From: Paramacrobiotus metropolitanus
Lineage: Eukaryota; Tardigrada; Eutardigrada; Parachela; Macrobiotidae
DNA length: 64,000 nucleotides
Reading direction: 5' to 3'
Assembly: GCF_019649055.1 (NCBI RefSeq)
Contig: NW_026570359.1
Coordinates: 186,001-250,000 of the forward strand
Below are positions 26,421-38,337 of this stretch, piece by piece. Every line of letters begins with the position of its first letter. Within the stretch, counting starts at the first letter, position 1. Made by a program: the position numbers and the translations under genes. The notes below the pieces were generated by a model. That model saw nothing but the letters and a program-made list of their open reading frames with translations. It was not told the origin of the DNA and did no database searches.

Positions 26421-28728
26421 TGGCCGGGCGCGGAAGCGTGTAGCTGGTACGACGGCTACATTATATAAAATTCGCAAAGTTCAAACGCGGACTTACAACG
26501 TTTTTTAACCTTGACATACAGACATCGAACGCAAAACCGCGCCCGTTTACACGTCTTGCATGTATGTATGTACGGGCTAAACTCGACCGCATGCGCAAAA
26601 CTGTCATGACATACGGACTGACATTATGCGTGCAGACATTATGCTTCTAAATTGTATCACCACATTTGAATTTCTAAAAATATAGCCTGTTGAAACAAGA
26701 TGCGCTTGAGTATCGCTGCTGCGTAAAATTCTTTTCCGCTAAAATAAATAAAAAGACTGCGGTTAACAAAACTTCTGGGTAGCCAGATCAAAGCGGGAAC
26801 CCGCCACATGGTTAAGCATGTATACAATCTTCTTTCGTAAAATACAGATGAAAAATCAGAATTACATTTATGCGACCAACAGATCATTCGACTCATACTT
26901 TGCTAATTAACATGATATCAAAAATTAATTTCTGACTTACGATGGAAGGCTGTCCAGCAATATTAGTCGAAGTCGGGTATTAAATTAGATTAAGAAATCA
27001 AGCACAGAACGGGGTTTATTGTAAACAGCACCAGCAGCTGGGTAGCCAGCGCGCAGGGTTCCCTGCGATACGACGGCAGTTCTACTTCTACATGACAAGT
27101 ATACCACAAATTGTTAGAGACAGCCACAAGGATTTGCGAACCTTTTGGCAAGTCGGAATCAATTTGTAATACGCTAGTCAATGGGATCAAAAGTAAATTG
27201 AGCAATAACCAAGCAACAAGTAATCAGTAAACAGGGGCGCACATGGCCCAACACATCTTGCGCAGTCCAATCTGGATTCCCAGAATGCAGGCATCCCTGC
27301 ACTATACAGTAGATGCATCAGTAATGCCGAAAAAGTTATCAGTTTTTACAATTTTAATTTCAAAAACAAACAAGAAGGCAAGAACCAAAAACTCAAAAGA
27401 TATAAAGCCATATCATTTTATCGTTTAACCGTCGCCGTAAGCTCAAAGTATAGAGAAACAATCACGTGGTTTGGAATTTTGCTATTGGCGGTGGGCAGCC
27501 TCGATCCAACTCCAAATGCAGACCCACCAATGAAGATCGCAAAAATACGAAGTTTGCAAGTCGCTGGGCGTCGCTTAGACCCGTTACAAGGTACGCCCAT
27601 GTTGGTAACGGTTTTCGTCGACGCCCACCGACAGACATCGAGCGAAAAGCGACTTACAACGAAGCCCAGCCAATTGAGACTTGGTACGCCTATTTCTCGC
27701 TTCGATGTAAGTCGCAGATGCTCGATGTAAGTCCGCGTTTTGACTCTGCGCATCTTTTCTATTATGAGTTATCTGCGCCACAACGTCAACGGCTTCGAAT
27801 GGTCATCCTGCTCCATGGCGCAGTTCAAGCACTTCCTCTCCCGTCCACAGGCCGCCTGTTTCTTTGATGCACCCATGCCAGGACTGCGGTTGGGCAGCTC
27901 GCTCCCGGGGAAAATAATCCCGCTGGACTGGCAGTGCCAACTGGATCGCGGCACCACGGCCTGTTTTGTACGAACTACTTATTCAAAATTTCTACATGCC
28001 ATCATTTGAAAATTGCGTGCAGTTTTTAATTTGTCCTCAACAAACACTATTTATTAAACATTTTGTTAAATTAAAATACCGATTTCCGCCGCAGTGTACA
28101 ACTTGACGATTATCTTTAGTCTGAGTTTTCGACAATATAAACACTGCATTTAAATTTACATGTTACTAATTTTATATTTAATTTTACAAACAGCATGTTA
28201 CTAATTTTACATTGTCGCTGCTTTATTTTGCAGAAAGATTCCCGGGTTTGCACTCAGCTATACTGTCACGACAAGGACACCGGTTACTGCATCGCCTTCC
28301 GTCCGGCCGCGGAAGGCTCGCCATGTGGAACCGGAAAGGTAACTGCACTTTTTTTAACGACCATCAATCCAACTAACATTTGTGACCTTTTGCAGAATTG
28401 TCGTGATGGCGTGTGCGTCACCGATGACTCTGCGGAAGCAGGCAGCGCCGGTTCCGATTTCAACGGACTAGGTGCCTCTGGTCCACCCTTCCCCGGAGCC
28501 CCGCCCCCACCCACCAGTGACACGCCACCAGGCCCGGCGTTGAACAGCCAAAGTATGGAGCGCGAAGAGGTGTGCGAAGGCGACGTACCCGGAGTGCGGG
28601 TCAGCGGAATGCCGTGTAAGGAGTTCCTGCGCGTCACCGGCACGACGTACTGTGATCACCGGGATATTCTGCGCTACTGCTGCAACGCGCGCCGCATCTT
28701 CTGCCCGCGATTGCGCGACACACTCTAA
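26421..28728 (+). pseudogene. Metalloprotease paralog: last three exons, exon 10 split by an insertion
   Basis: The exon-10 equivalent is in two pieces, 26421-26464 and 27761-27967, separated by a 1.3-kb insertion. Exon 11 (28234-28338, 105 bases) and exon 12 (28396-28728, 333 bases) have the same lengths and phases as in the parent gene, with intact GT..AG borders and few amino-acid changes (for example PPPTSD for PPPPPSD, RDTL for RDAV at the end). The zinc-site exon and everything upstream are absent, and the first piece lacks the start of exon 10. The copy cannot encode the protease but is recent, because its reading frame is still open in exons 11 and 12. Confidence 0.85.
26465..27760. 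mobile_element. 1.3-kb non-autonomous element with inverted ends and ATTAT duplication
   Basis: The left end has TTCAAACGCGGACTTACAACG and the right end (reversed) GTCAAAACGCGGACTTACATCG; pairing extends about 36 bases with gaps. ATTAT occurs once in the parent exon 10 but flanks this insert on both sides (26460-26464 and 27761-27765), as expected for a 5-base target duplication. No transposase motif is visible in its short frames. A further CTTACAACGAAG-like repeat lies inside near the right end. Confidence 0.75.
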
Positions 28729-28989
28729 CTGGAAGGAACGGACGCGGTGATCCAGTTCTGAACAGCGAACTGGTGTCTGGTGTGGAATCTCAGCCGAGCG
28801 ACGCGTGCGCAACGGCGATAGTTCTTTTTGTTAAGCCTGTGATAATGAGTAGTACTTAACCGGCATTTTGTCTGGGGTAGATCGATGACGGCGTATACTA
28901 GCATGGGTTTTACGATGTTTATTACTCTGCGCTCATGATATTTTATAAACCGTTTTGGGGTACGATTTGTCACGCAGTGTCACCTGATA

Positions 28990-30434
28990 ATCTGATGCGG
29001 GACGGGATGTAATTAAGACTAACTGCTTGGAGAACGATCGTGCAAAAACTCCGGAAACAATGCGCACAGCGGCATAGTTGTTAGGAAACTGCTGCACGTG
29101 AGCGCGGCAACCAGTGCAATTGCCCTCGTTAGGAGGAATTCTGCAACGGACGTACAGCACGCAAACATTTTTTTAACCTCAGGCAACAATTTCTCATTGT
29201 CGGCCTAAGTCGGAAGTATATTATAATTACAATTCCTACTCCGCCGTTTTCTTTCCCCAACATCTCCTCCTAGGCTCCTACACCGTTCGACGTAGATTTT
29301 TCGACGATAGCTTAAAAAAAGTCTAAATTCCTGTAGGGTGGCAAGACGACTTTTGTTTACTGCTGTTTTCAGTTTCAAATTTACGAAACTTTTGCGGAAC
29401 GAATTTCGCTTATTGGCTGAATCAGAAACTACTAACGTCGAATAGGCGGAATGAGTTATTATTGCGAAAAAAATACCATGGCAACATCTACAGTAGGAAA
29501 TACCAACATATTATTAGAAAGTGCTATTACAGTAATAACGAAGGGCGGAAACAATAAACACATTGCGAATCCGACATGTTCGTTCAGATTATACGAGTAT
29601 CTTTGCATTTGCCAGTTCGCATGAAACAGCATTTACAAAAACGTAGCATCGAACGGTTGTTTTCTAAAAGCGATTTAAAACACCCAAAAGTTTCGCCCAA
29701 AAACATTTATTAGTTTAAATTATAGCTATCGATGACAAAGAAATCCTATAAACAAGCAATCAGTTCCTGTTTCTCGGTAATTTTTGAGAACATTATGTCT
29801 GCTAGACAATCTGGCATACGGACATTTCGGTAGAATAATTAGTATCCTAACTAATGCGGCACTAGAAACAAGTTTTCGGCAACACTTTAGGTCATGCCGA
29901 GTTGTTCGTATGCCGAAAGAGGAGTGTGGCAACAATTTTTTAAAAAGGTCACGTCAACAATTTTTAGTACACTTACTGTACTACTTAACAATAAAATCGT
30001 GGAAAATATGATAACGGCAATATGGAAAAAAAATTTCAGCAAAAGATTGATAAACACCAGCGTTAAATCTGTTAAAAACCTTCGATAAGCTGAGCACTAT
30101 TTAATCCTTTAAATATTCGATGAAAATTCGTAAAAAACGCTGCTGCATCCTTTTTTAGAAGATGCTTCCAGGCGGAGAATTCTGCATTCAGTTATCAATA
30201 TAAATATTTTTCGAATAAATTTTTTCGAATATATGTTGAGGGATGCCTTAATTAAGGACATTATCTTAGAAGCTGAAATAAACTTTGATTTTCATTAGCA
30301 AAAAACGAGCACAAACAGTAATAAGAAATGAAAGTATTAATAATTAATAAACAACAATAATAATGACAATAAGTTTACAGTGTTAGGTGTACTTATATTG
30401 CCGAAAGAAATCGCTTTGTGGCCAACACGCAGTA
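28990..30434. other. No recognised gene
   Basis: AT-rich sequence follows the duplicated 3' flank. Only short frames without motifs are present. Confidence 0.4.
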
Positions 30435-31112
30435 GCGTTAAGGGATTTGGCCCGGTACAGAGCACTAAACTCGTGTACATTGGCGGGAACTTTCGCTGTC
30501 GCGCACTCCTAAACACTTTTTTGCATTGCTTTATATTTTGTATCAAGAGAATTGTATACGTAGTTGTGAAATCCGTTTGCGCGCAACATCCGGTTGCGGA
30601 GTTATGAGGGCAACAAAATTCAAAAGTTTAAATGCATTCAGGTGTACCAAAGTCTCATTATGGACCGATCCTTTCAATTTGTACTAAATGCATACATAAC
30701 ATGAAGATTGTTTTGACGGATCGACAATTTTTTTTCGAATTTTAAAATGAATTTCAAAAATTTTAAAATTTATTTTAAAATCTAAAAATAATCCTAGAAG
30801 TCTGGTTCCGTACCAAAACAATCTTCATGGTAATGTGCATTTACGTGCAAAATTTCAAGGGGATCGGTCCATAATGAGACTTTTGGTACACCTGAATGCA
30901 TTTAAACTTTTTTGAATTTTGTTACCCTCATAACTCCACAACCGAATGTTGCGCGCGCAAACGGATTTCACAACTACGTATACAATTCTTTTGGCTACAA
31001 AATACCATAAAGCAATGCAAAAAAGTATTTGGGAGTGCGCGACAGCGAAGGTTCCCCTGGATGTACACGAATTTGGTGCTATGTACCGGGCCAAATCCCT
31101 TAAGCCAACGCC
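30435..31112. repeat. Long inverted repeat, arms about 285-305 bp
   Basis: The left arm (30435-30720) and right arm (30808-31112) are reverse complements with scattered mismatches and small gaps. Shared blocks include AATTGTATACGTAGTTGTGA, TTAAATGCATTCAGGTGTAC and TCTCATTATGGACCGATCC. The 87-base spacer is almost all A and T. A transcript across it would form a long hairpin. No ORF is conserved between the arms. Confidence 0.9.
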
Positions 31113-31405
31113 AAAACTACGAAAATGTGTTTCAAGCGCCGTTTTTGTTTTGTTTTCAAGAACTTGCTATTGTTTTAAAAATTTTGAACTTTTTAGGATA
31201 CACGTAAGAAACAGGTGTTCGCCAAACTGTAACAGTACCTTCTTTAGGCAATCATCTATTTGCACGGATATACTGTGGTTGTTGTTATTTCATCATTGTT
31301 GTAATCGTAAAAATAAGACTAAGCCAAAAAAATGTTCTAGCAAATTAAATAACGGTTATTGTTTACAATAATTACGCCTGTTGCGGTAAAAATAGTTCGT
31401 CCAGT

Positions 31406-31816
31406 ATGGATGTTTTAAAGATTGATTTTTTGATTCTAAATATTTTAGACATTTCTTCGCTAGGAGTATTCAGTTTTCTGATCTCTACAGTTTCTACAAA
31501 TTCTACGTTTTGCAAGCCGAGGCCGGAGGCCGAGGATTGCCTTGTATATATACATTATTACCTAAACTTTATCGATCTCGGATGCATTCAACCTTTCTCG
31601 GCCATAGACGACCGTGAATCTTACTGCTGCACTACTCTGTACTCTGTATTTCCAAACTACAGTGATTCTCCATCGTTCCGCGGTTGTCATCTAAAATGCC
31701 GCTGCGCAGGCCGGCTCGTCATTCTTAAATGGGCACTTTTTAAAAGGATACGATATACAAACTACACGATTATCGTTGTTTTATTTCTGTTCCTCGTGCG
31801 CGAATCACAAAGTTGA
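31406..31816 (+). CDS. Hypothetical Cys-rich ORF, 136 residues
   Basis: Single open frame from ATG to TGA with a hydrophobic N-terminus (ISSLGVFSFLISTV), ten Cys residues spread over residues 33-100 (CKPRPEAEDC, then CC, then GCHLKCRC) and a hydrophobic C-terminal stretch (TIIVVLFLFLV). The spacing does not fit a Kunitz domain. It could be a small secreted or membrane protein, or a chance frame; no homologous copy elsewhere in the window supports it. Confidence 0.25.
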   Translation: MDVLKIDFLILNILDISSLGVFSFLISTVSTNSTFCKPRPEAEDCLVYIHYYLNFIDLGCIQPFSAIDDRESYCCTTLYSVFPNYSDSPSFRGCHLKCRCAGRLVILKWALFKRIRYTNYTIIVVLFLFLVRESQS

Positions 31817-31972
31817 CCTTAGAAACTCTTATCCATTCCCCAGCTTCTTAACATGAGTTATCACGTCGAAAATCCCAGTGCTGCCATTAATGCGATGGAA
31901 GGTTATACAAAATGTAATTCCACCTTTTTGCCTGTGCTCATTTTGCTACAATCACTGAATCGGGAAGACATG

Positions 31973-32109
31973 GAAGCGGAGGATTTCATTACTCGCGTAG
32001 AGAAAGAGCTTCGACACGAAGAGGAACGTTTTCTACCTTTTGTAGAAAACGTTCCTCTTCGTGTCGAAGCTCTTTCTCTGCGCGAGTACTTAATGAAATC
32101 CTCCGCTTC
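31973..32109. repeat. Near-perfect palindrome with a 5-base loop
   Basis: The arms 31973-32036 and 32042-32109 pair over their whole length, with one 4-base gap and one mismatch, around the loop CTTTT. Confidence 0.95.
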
Positions 32110-32277
32110 AAGGTGACAAGGAAGTCGAGAACGATGCCGCCAATGGCAGCACCAAAATGTGAGGCGCTGTCTTCAGCCTTAGCACTATAAGTGCTCTCCA
32201 GTCTCCATGCTGCCCATAATCGTCTTTGTAATGCGCTCTTCCTAGCTTTCCATTGAGTTGTCCACATGAAGCATTAC
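32042..32277 (-). pseudogene. Coding-like gene fragment between two hairpins
   Basis: On the minus strand this segment is open, starting ATGTGGACAACTC at 32267. It contains ASHFGAAIGGIVLDFLV and then a charged tail (EKELRHEEERFL). The HFGAAIGG pattern recalls the last membrane helix of rhomboid-family proteases, but the match is too short to name the gene. Both ends of the segment are folded back as inverted copies (31973-32036 and 32287-32317), and no splice sites or start context support a live gene here. Confidence 0.25.
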
Positions 32278-32317
32278 AAAAAAAAGGTAATGCTTCATGT
32301 GAAAAACTCAATGAAAG
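32246..32317. repeat. Second hairpin, 31-32-bp arms
   Basis: The arm CTTTCCATTGAGTT..GAAGCATTAC (32246-32277) pairs with GTAATGCTTC..AACTCAATGAAAG (32287-32317) around an A-rich loop, with three mismatches or gaps. Confidence 0.9.
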
Positions 32318-32689
32318 GCACGTTACTTCTTCAGGGTACTGCTGGTCGGTGGTAATTATGTACAACAGACTGGAAGTATAGTGAACATGTACGTATAACG
32401 TGCGCTAGTAGCAGAAAACATTCCAAATTAAACAAGCATGATGGCTGGTTATCTTACTTCCGGCTTCACGCAAGACGAGACGGAAATTGTGGACGATTAG
32501 TCATAAGCCCTTAATTTACAGTACAGTATTTTGTAGATAACGATGGAAAGGACGAAACTGCCGAGCAATCGGTAATTAAAACAATACATTTGTACATCAG
32601 ACGAAGTTTGCTCTCCTCTTGCTCCGATTTTCAAAATCCAACAAAAGTGCAGATAAATCGAGGCACAAAATGTCCAGTATATCAGTCGT

Positions 32690-34350
32690 TCAATGAAAAT
32701 GATATGCCACTTGTGGAATAGCCGGTTTTCTGATATAATAATTATAGCAAAACTCCGGCGATTCCGCAGGTAGTTTTCGTGTTGGTATCGTGTGTATTAG
32801 AACAAGTCAAATGTGTGCAAATCCAGCGTAGATGCCGCAGTTATACTAGTATTTCACCTTCAAGTGGCACTGCGCTACTCACTGCTGGAATACTATAATT
32901 ATACCGATGTAAATACTGCAGTAATCAGAAACCGTCCGGCCATTGGTTTTATTATAAAGCTGCAAAAGATCAATATACCGCAAAGTTCCCTGTAATCCGA
33001 CTATGAGAAGTTGCCGCATGTTGTCGCCGGAAAACATCATACCATGCTGGTGCAATACCTCCGTTTAGTACACTATCCAAATGAAGGCAATTAAACTGAC
33101 TGCAGCGCTGCCGCACATCGCCATTTCCCGGCAGTTGTGCCGGTGCGCTAGTTTCCCGCATTCCGGTGCTCCAATAGTCCATCATAAAAACTTTCAGATT
33201 CTTATACGCGTTTGGGTTACCGTAAAACCCGATATTAACGCCCTGGGCCTTTATTTTTTCGAGAGCTTCGGGAGGGGGCGCTTAAAACCGCAGGGGGCGT
33301 TTATTACGGGGGGGCGTCTAATATTTCAATTGAATAACACGCTCATGATATCTAAGTTTTAACGAGATTTATATTTGTGGATATTAAAGGAATAATTTAG
33401 AAACCAAGACATTTGCTAGAAAATCATGGTTTAACGGGTGTTTTAATTAAGAAGATGTACCATTTAGACTGTAACGACCACGCTCAAAAAAAGGGCGCCG
33501 CCGCAACTTATTAGGCGCCCCGGGGCGATAATTTCGGGGGAACTTTTATTATTTCGAGAGCTTTGGGAGGGGGCGTTTAAAACCGCACGGGGCGTTAATT
33601 TCGGGGGGGGGGGCGTTAATATCGGGTTTTACGGTATATAGCGCGCACTAGAACGCACACCTTTCCCTAATCATCGATCTTTTAGACTAATACAGGACAA
33701 CTTTCTAGTAAGCAATATATAGAGCCTACCGCAGATCGAGGAACTGCGAGCGCTGGCCTAGAGCCGACCACTGTTTTACAACCGATAAAGCTGCATCTTT
33801 GATCGCTCTTACCCTGTATTTTTAAGTATTCGAAACATACAAGTAGATGCGATCCGAAATTACGATTAGTACCATTTTCCATAAAATGCATGATTATCAA
33901 AAATAAAGCTACTCATAGTGAATTACACACAGACTGCACACCGATCGACGGATTTCTTGCTTGCAGCTAGAGCCAAAACAGTTTTGATTTTGAAGAAAAC
34001 AACAATATTTAAGCACTACAGATACTTAAAGATGATAATAAATAATAATAATAATCAATCATGTAAGGATTACACTGTCTTTACTACGGTTGCAAGTGGC
34101 ATAATTAATTGAAATGACCAATATTGTTACCATTTCGGTGACGGACGGGGATGGTAGGAAGTGCCCAATCCTGAGCTTTATTAGGTGGACGAGAAAATAA
34201 CGTTCGTCGTTTGTTGGCCGTTGGACGATGATCGTTCGTTGCTGTGGCTGCGGACTGGATGTTTCTTTAACCATTGGATGTGGAGGGGGTGATGCTCAGC
34301 CCGTCCGTGCTTAGTGCCCGACTGGAAATCAGAAGCAGAAATAAAAAATT
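32690..34350 (-). repeat. Inverted copy of the 24.08-25.29 kb spacer
   Basis: Read in reverse, it matches the earlier block in order: CTGATTTCCA and GGACGG.CTGAGC near 34350-34260, then GAAACTAGCGCACCGG near 33155, then AACTGCGGCATCT near 32840, then CCACAAGTGG near 32710. A MITE (33219-33636) has inserted in the middle. Stops in the frame matching 24042-24265 show this copy is not coding. Confidence 0.7.
33219..33636. mobile_element. MITE with perfect TACCGTAAAACCCGATATTA ends
   Basis: The terminal inverted repeats are perfect for 25 bases or more. Inside, G-rich blocks (GAGAGCTTCGGGAGGGGGCG and a near copy at about 33560) form an internal direct repeat. With TA as target duplication the terminal repeat begins CCGTAA, as in the element at 1134-1394. 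No ORF. Confidence 0.9.
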
Positions 34351-34518
34351 ATTTGTACCCCACATTTTCATTGTTTTTTAATCATAATATCAGTGTATTA
34401 TTTTGGTATTGTTTTGAGATATGAGAATAAATTAAGAGATCCTGGCAAAACGGGAATGTTTCAACATTGCAAGTACGGTTTTTTTCGTGTTTGATGTGAT
34501 GCCTGTTTCTGTTGACTA

Positions 34519-34592
34519 GGATGCGAAAAAGACGGTACCGCAGCGCCCTCGTACCTGGGATTGCCGGGCGCAAAAGCGTGCAATTGGTACGG
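34519..34592 (+). pseudogene. Fragment of metalloprotease exon 10
   Basis: GACGGTACCGCAGCGCCCTC and the following bases match the start of exon 10 (HDGTAAPSYLG..PGA.AC.WY) with changes, then similarity stops abruptly at TGGTACGGG. The His-coding part upstream is altered, so the zinc site is lost. Confidence 0.75.
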
Positions 34593-35283
34593 GGGAGAGA
34601 GATATCGTGCAAAATTTCTTGTTGTGTGTGGTACATATCTATCTACTTATGCCGATTGCATAACAAATGTTTTTCTTACGGTTACAATTTTACAAATGAC
34701 ACGACGGTTTAAATTACACTAAACCACATTATCTGTAACTGTTATGATTCATACACTTGCTTTCCCGCAAAATTTTTGAACAGCACAATGTGTGGAAAAA
34801 AGCTGGGAAAATCGGCCAGTCGGTCCGCTTAAAAAATTATTAATTAAATCAGTTAACAGCGTGTAATAGGATTATGCACTCAAATAGCCAGCAGGAGAAA
34901 TCCTGATTGTGGGAAAAGTTAAGCAGCAGTAAATAAACAAACAAACAAAGCACTGAATGCGATCATAGAAGCACTTATTTCCACAATTTCACTATATGCG
35001 TGAAAGTGACCGTTACACAAACTATCTGCATTTTAACCATACATTTTACCTTCCCTCTCACTGCGTTAACTAGACGAATAAAAGCAAACAACAAGAAAAG
35101 CATGGCACAAAAATGAATCAATGTCAGTACGTCGTCACAATCCAGTTGAACCGTCATAATATTATATGAAATATCAAATTAAGAGCTACGGCACATTGTC
35201 AACAATCGCGTTCCAAGAAGAGAAGAAGAATGGGTACATAGACTGTACACCTTAATCTGGAGGCCACTGGCGGTATAAAACAA

Positions 35284-35625
35284 TCAATCAAACAAAGCCG
35301 CCTTCTGGACGTACCATTCATTAATACTGCGGTCAGGCTGTGCCCAACATGCTTCCAGCGTCGGCAAGCGCTTGATCTCACGTGGCATGTGCACCGAAAA
35401 TGTCGAGACACACGGCGTTCCTTGTGCTTTGCCAGCTAGCAACACGCATCGCATATCGTCCGGTATCCCCAAACTTGACTCCATATGGAAAGTTCCTGGA
35501 ATCAAAGAGCTGCTTCAGGTAATGCTCGAGATCCTCTGGCATAATGGCAAACTTTCCATCAAACTTCCAGATAAAGTACGACTTTCTGAAGAACAAGCTA
35601 CAGCTACAGTCAGTGTGTGCGCTGC
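35284..35625 (-). pseudogene. Ig-like protein 3' exon fragment (copy 2), frameshifted
   Basis: Minus-strand sequence matches the second half of copy 1 (KSYFIWKFDGKFAIMPEDLE, then HYLKQLFDSRNFPYG). The frame breaks near 35475, and the C-terminal part (GKAQGTPCVSTFSV to NEWYVQKA) is in another frame. Homology ends near 35625; the first Ig-like domain is absent. Confidence 0.8.
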
Positions 35626-36289
35626 AGGTTGTCGTGTGAAGGGACTCGGTACGGTTTAATGTACGAGACTGACCACTTCCCTGCCACGACTCAGTCGGTA
35701 GAGCAGCTCTTAAATCAATTGTTACAGTAAGAATGGATCGAATAATCAGGAACACGAAGATCAGGAATCCCTAAGCGATTGTGCTGAATACTCCTAACTT
35801 CCGGTCGTAGATGTGCAGGTCAATAAGATACGAGCATACGTGCTAACCACGCTATAATCCGTAATTAATTACGAACGTTGGCCAACACTGAAGATGCTTT
35901 ATCTCACCAACTCACAACCACATAAACAACGCAAGGAAAGTTAAAAGCAAGTTGCCAGTCTAGTGTGAACTGTGTGATCAAGACTGATGCCGTTATCACA
36001 GGAAGCACGATCTTATATAGACTTCTAGGAGCAAGAGATATATCGCTATCAAGATGAGAACAGGCGAATCACAGATAGCAGTAACTGAACAACCGCAGTG
36101 ACGTAGGTGAAGGTGTACAGTAATTATAGGTAAGAACGTACGTACTAGCATCTATACACGTCACCCCCACAAACGGTTTTTTGCTCTTGCAAATGTAAAC
36201 AAATCCATCCCGTCCATCCTGTGGGATTGTGCGACGCTCCATCCTGATCAATCTCCGCGTACAAGGCAACTCCAGATTGCAACAGCAGA

Positions 36290-36736
36290 CAATGTCATAA
36301 TACTCGTACATCTAACTAATCAAAATTTCGCACAGCTCAAGATAAAAATTAATTTCAAGTGCATAATAGCTGAAGTATTGAATTACCTAAGTAAAACTAA
36401 TAGCTACTAAATAGAAAGAAACGTATGACTTGAAATAATTATGAAATACGGACCTTTCTGAATAATTTAGTTGACACTGTGGTATTCTGTAGAATGTTGT
36501 TTATACGAGCGTAGCTGCTTGGGCGCAGTAGAATCAGTGCTGGGACGCTGCCGAGTGCAATTTTGCAGTAGCATGATCTGTGGAAACGGCATTCCCGTGA
36601 ACTATATTAGTATCCCGATACTTTTAGCCTCGTTATTACTGCAGACTGGGCTTCTGCGCAGCGCTAAAGGAACGATGGTATAAGTCGACTTCGCTGTGTC
36701 GGCCTTCTGCATTCTGTACTGTATCTGTACAATGTA
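36290..36736 (+). repeat. Segmental duplicate of 46.39-47.56 kb (left part)
   Basis: GTCATAATAC..CATCTAACTAATC, GACTTGAAATA.TTAT, TTGACACTGTG and CCTCGTTATTACTGCAGACTG occur in the same order at 46400-47460. The stretch includes a short frame with a hydrophobic run (ISIPILLASLLLQTG) and a GTATAAG after it, which might be an old signal-peptide exon; the matching frame at 47.4 kb contains a stop. Confidence 0.55.
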
Positions 36737-37280
36737 CTGTATTCGCTCGCACATCTTGAACCACAGAGTGTGTGTACGGGAAAAACGCGCATTCAATATA
36801 CACACTCTAACCGGGCGAAATGCGCGATTCGCGATTTGATAAATTTCTGATGTCTTTGCAACATCTGCTGTGGAGAACTTCTTGAATATTAAAAAGTTAG
36901 AGCTCTAAGAATTTTTTAACCATGTTTATGCTCGAAAGCAGCCATTAACATACAGCTTTGCCGTAAGCACGAGTTACAAACTGATTTGTTGTGGTTTTGG
37001 GGTACCCTGGAGGGATGGGTACGTTCAGCGTCAATATTCTTGATGGCGATGAACCACAGACAATTCGAGCTTTCAGCTACAGAACCTTTTTTTCCAGAGT
37101 GAACTGTCATTTAAATGAAAAGTCTTGATTTATTGGATAAATTCACAAGAAGAACTGTTCATCTTGAAACCAAATGAGCAATATTTCGTAGTCGTGCATT
37201 TGCCCGGTTAGAGTGTGTATATTGAATGCGTGTTTTCCCGTACACACACTCTGTGGTTCAAGATGTGCGAGCGAATACAG
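36737..37280. mobile_element. TA-flanked MITE with 85-bp inverted ends (copy 1)
   Basis: The ends are CTGTATTCGCTCGCACATCT and its reverse complement, paired for about 85 bases, with TA on each side (36735-36736, 37281-37282). The related locus at about 47550 lacks the element (CAATGTACCTGTGC), which is an empty site and confirms insertion at TA. No transposase ORF. Confidence 0.92.
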
Positions 37281-37904
37281 TAACTGTGCAGTGTGCACCC
37301 TGTCGCCGCGCAACCGGGACTGTTACTCGCATCAGTCATAAGGAACCAAAGGGCTGAACGATAGAGAAAGCAAGCAAGTGGAATACTTACTTTATTTCAG
37401 TGCCGAACTAGCAAAACTGCCGAAAGTAAATTTGTAACAGTTAGCAGATCATTATACCTGTTTAGCTACAGTTGTACAGCACATGTTGTGCACAACCAAG
37501 CGTGTACCCGGATCCCGAGACAAAGAGTCGTAAACAGAAACACGGCTTATTTATTGCAACTATGTTGACAGTCAAACAATTTCAGATGCAGTTCAATACG
37601 TAAATTCAAACTTTTTTAATTAGTGTCTTTCGGCGCAGGCTTTTTTGTTACGTTTAATTGGCTATTGCCTGAATAAAATAATCATACGTACTATGGTGCC
37701 AACTGCCAGCACTTTGTCACAAAAAAGTGCAGATTTCACTTGGCTCAACGGTTGTAATATTGCACCACAATGCAGCTAGTGAAGAGCTCAGTCATTGCGA
37801 ACAAACGTTATTGCGAATTTCACTTGTCACGTGCAGAGAAGGATAGACAATTATCACTTCAACTAAATGTACAGTACATTTATTGCGGCAAAAACGAACT
37901 ATTT

Positions 37905-38155
37905 AAATAAAGCTAATATACGCCTTTTGGATGTACCACTCATTAATATTCCGGTCAGGCTGAGCCCAACATTCAACGAGTGTTGGTGAACGCTTCATGT
38001 TACGTTCCATAAACACGGTAAATGTCGAATTACACGGGTTCGAGCTCCTTCTTTTCCTCAGCAAACGACCAGCAACGCCCGTTGCTCTCGAATTTGCTAA
38101 TTCCATAAGGATACGACTTTGAATCAAAGAACTGCTCCAGATAATGAGTAAGATT
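37905..38155 (-). pseudogene. Ig-like protein 3' end (duplicated, frameshifted copy)
   Basis: Same sequence as 40521-40772 but with a missing A and a missing C near 38050, which break the frame. It ends NEWYIQKAYISFI and stop. Confidence 0.8.
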
Positions 38156-38337
38156 CTCTCTAGGGAGAATCTGTTTATTGGCCTACACGGATAGCCACTC
38201 TCCTCTCAGCCGGCCACCGGTCATCGGTGGCGCGTATATAAAGAGCGCAGCATACCGGCAACTTCCAGTTGCATGCAGCAGCAGCAAGCAGTTTTGAATA
38301 TTTTCTAGTTCAGCAGTGTTTCTCTCATATTATCATT

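Noticed and set aside
31406-31816. Kunitz-type inhibitor
   Set aside because: The first two Cys gaps look similar, but the later spacing (CC, then 20 residues, then CxxxCxC) does not fit.
35684-35704. tRNA-like box A (ACTCAGTCGGTAGAGCAG) resembling a tRNA-Lys D-arm
   Set aside because: No box B, acceptor stem or T-arm follows; at most a short tRNA-derived SINE remnant.
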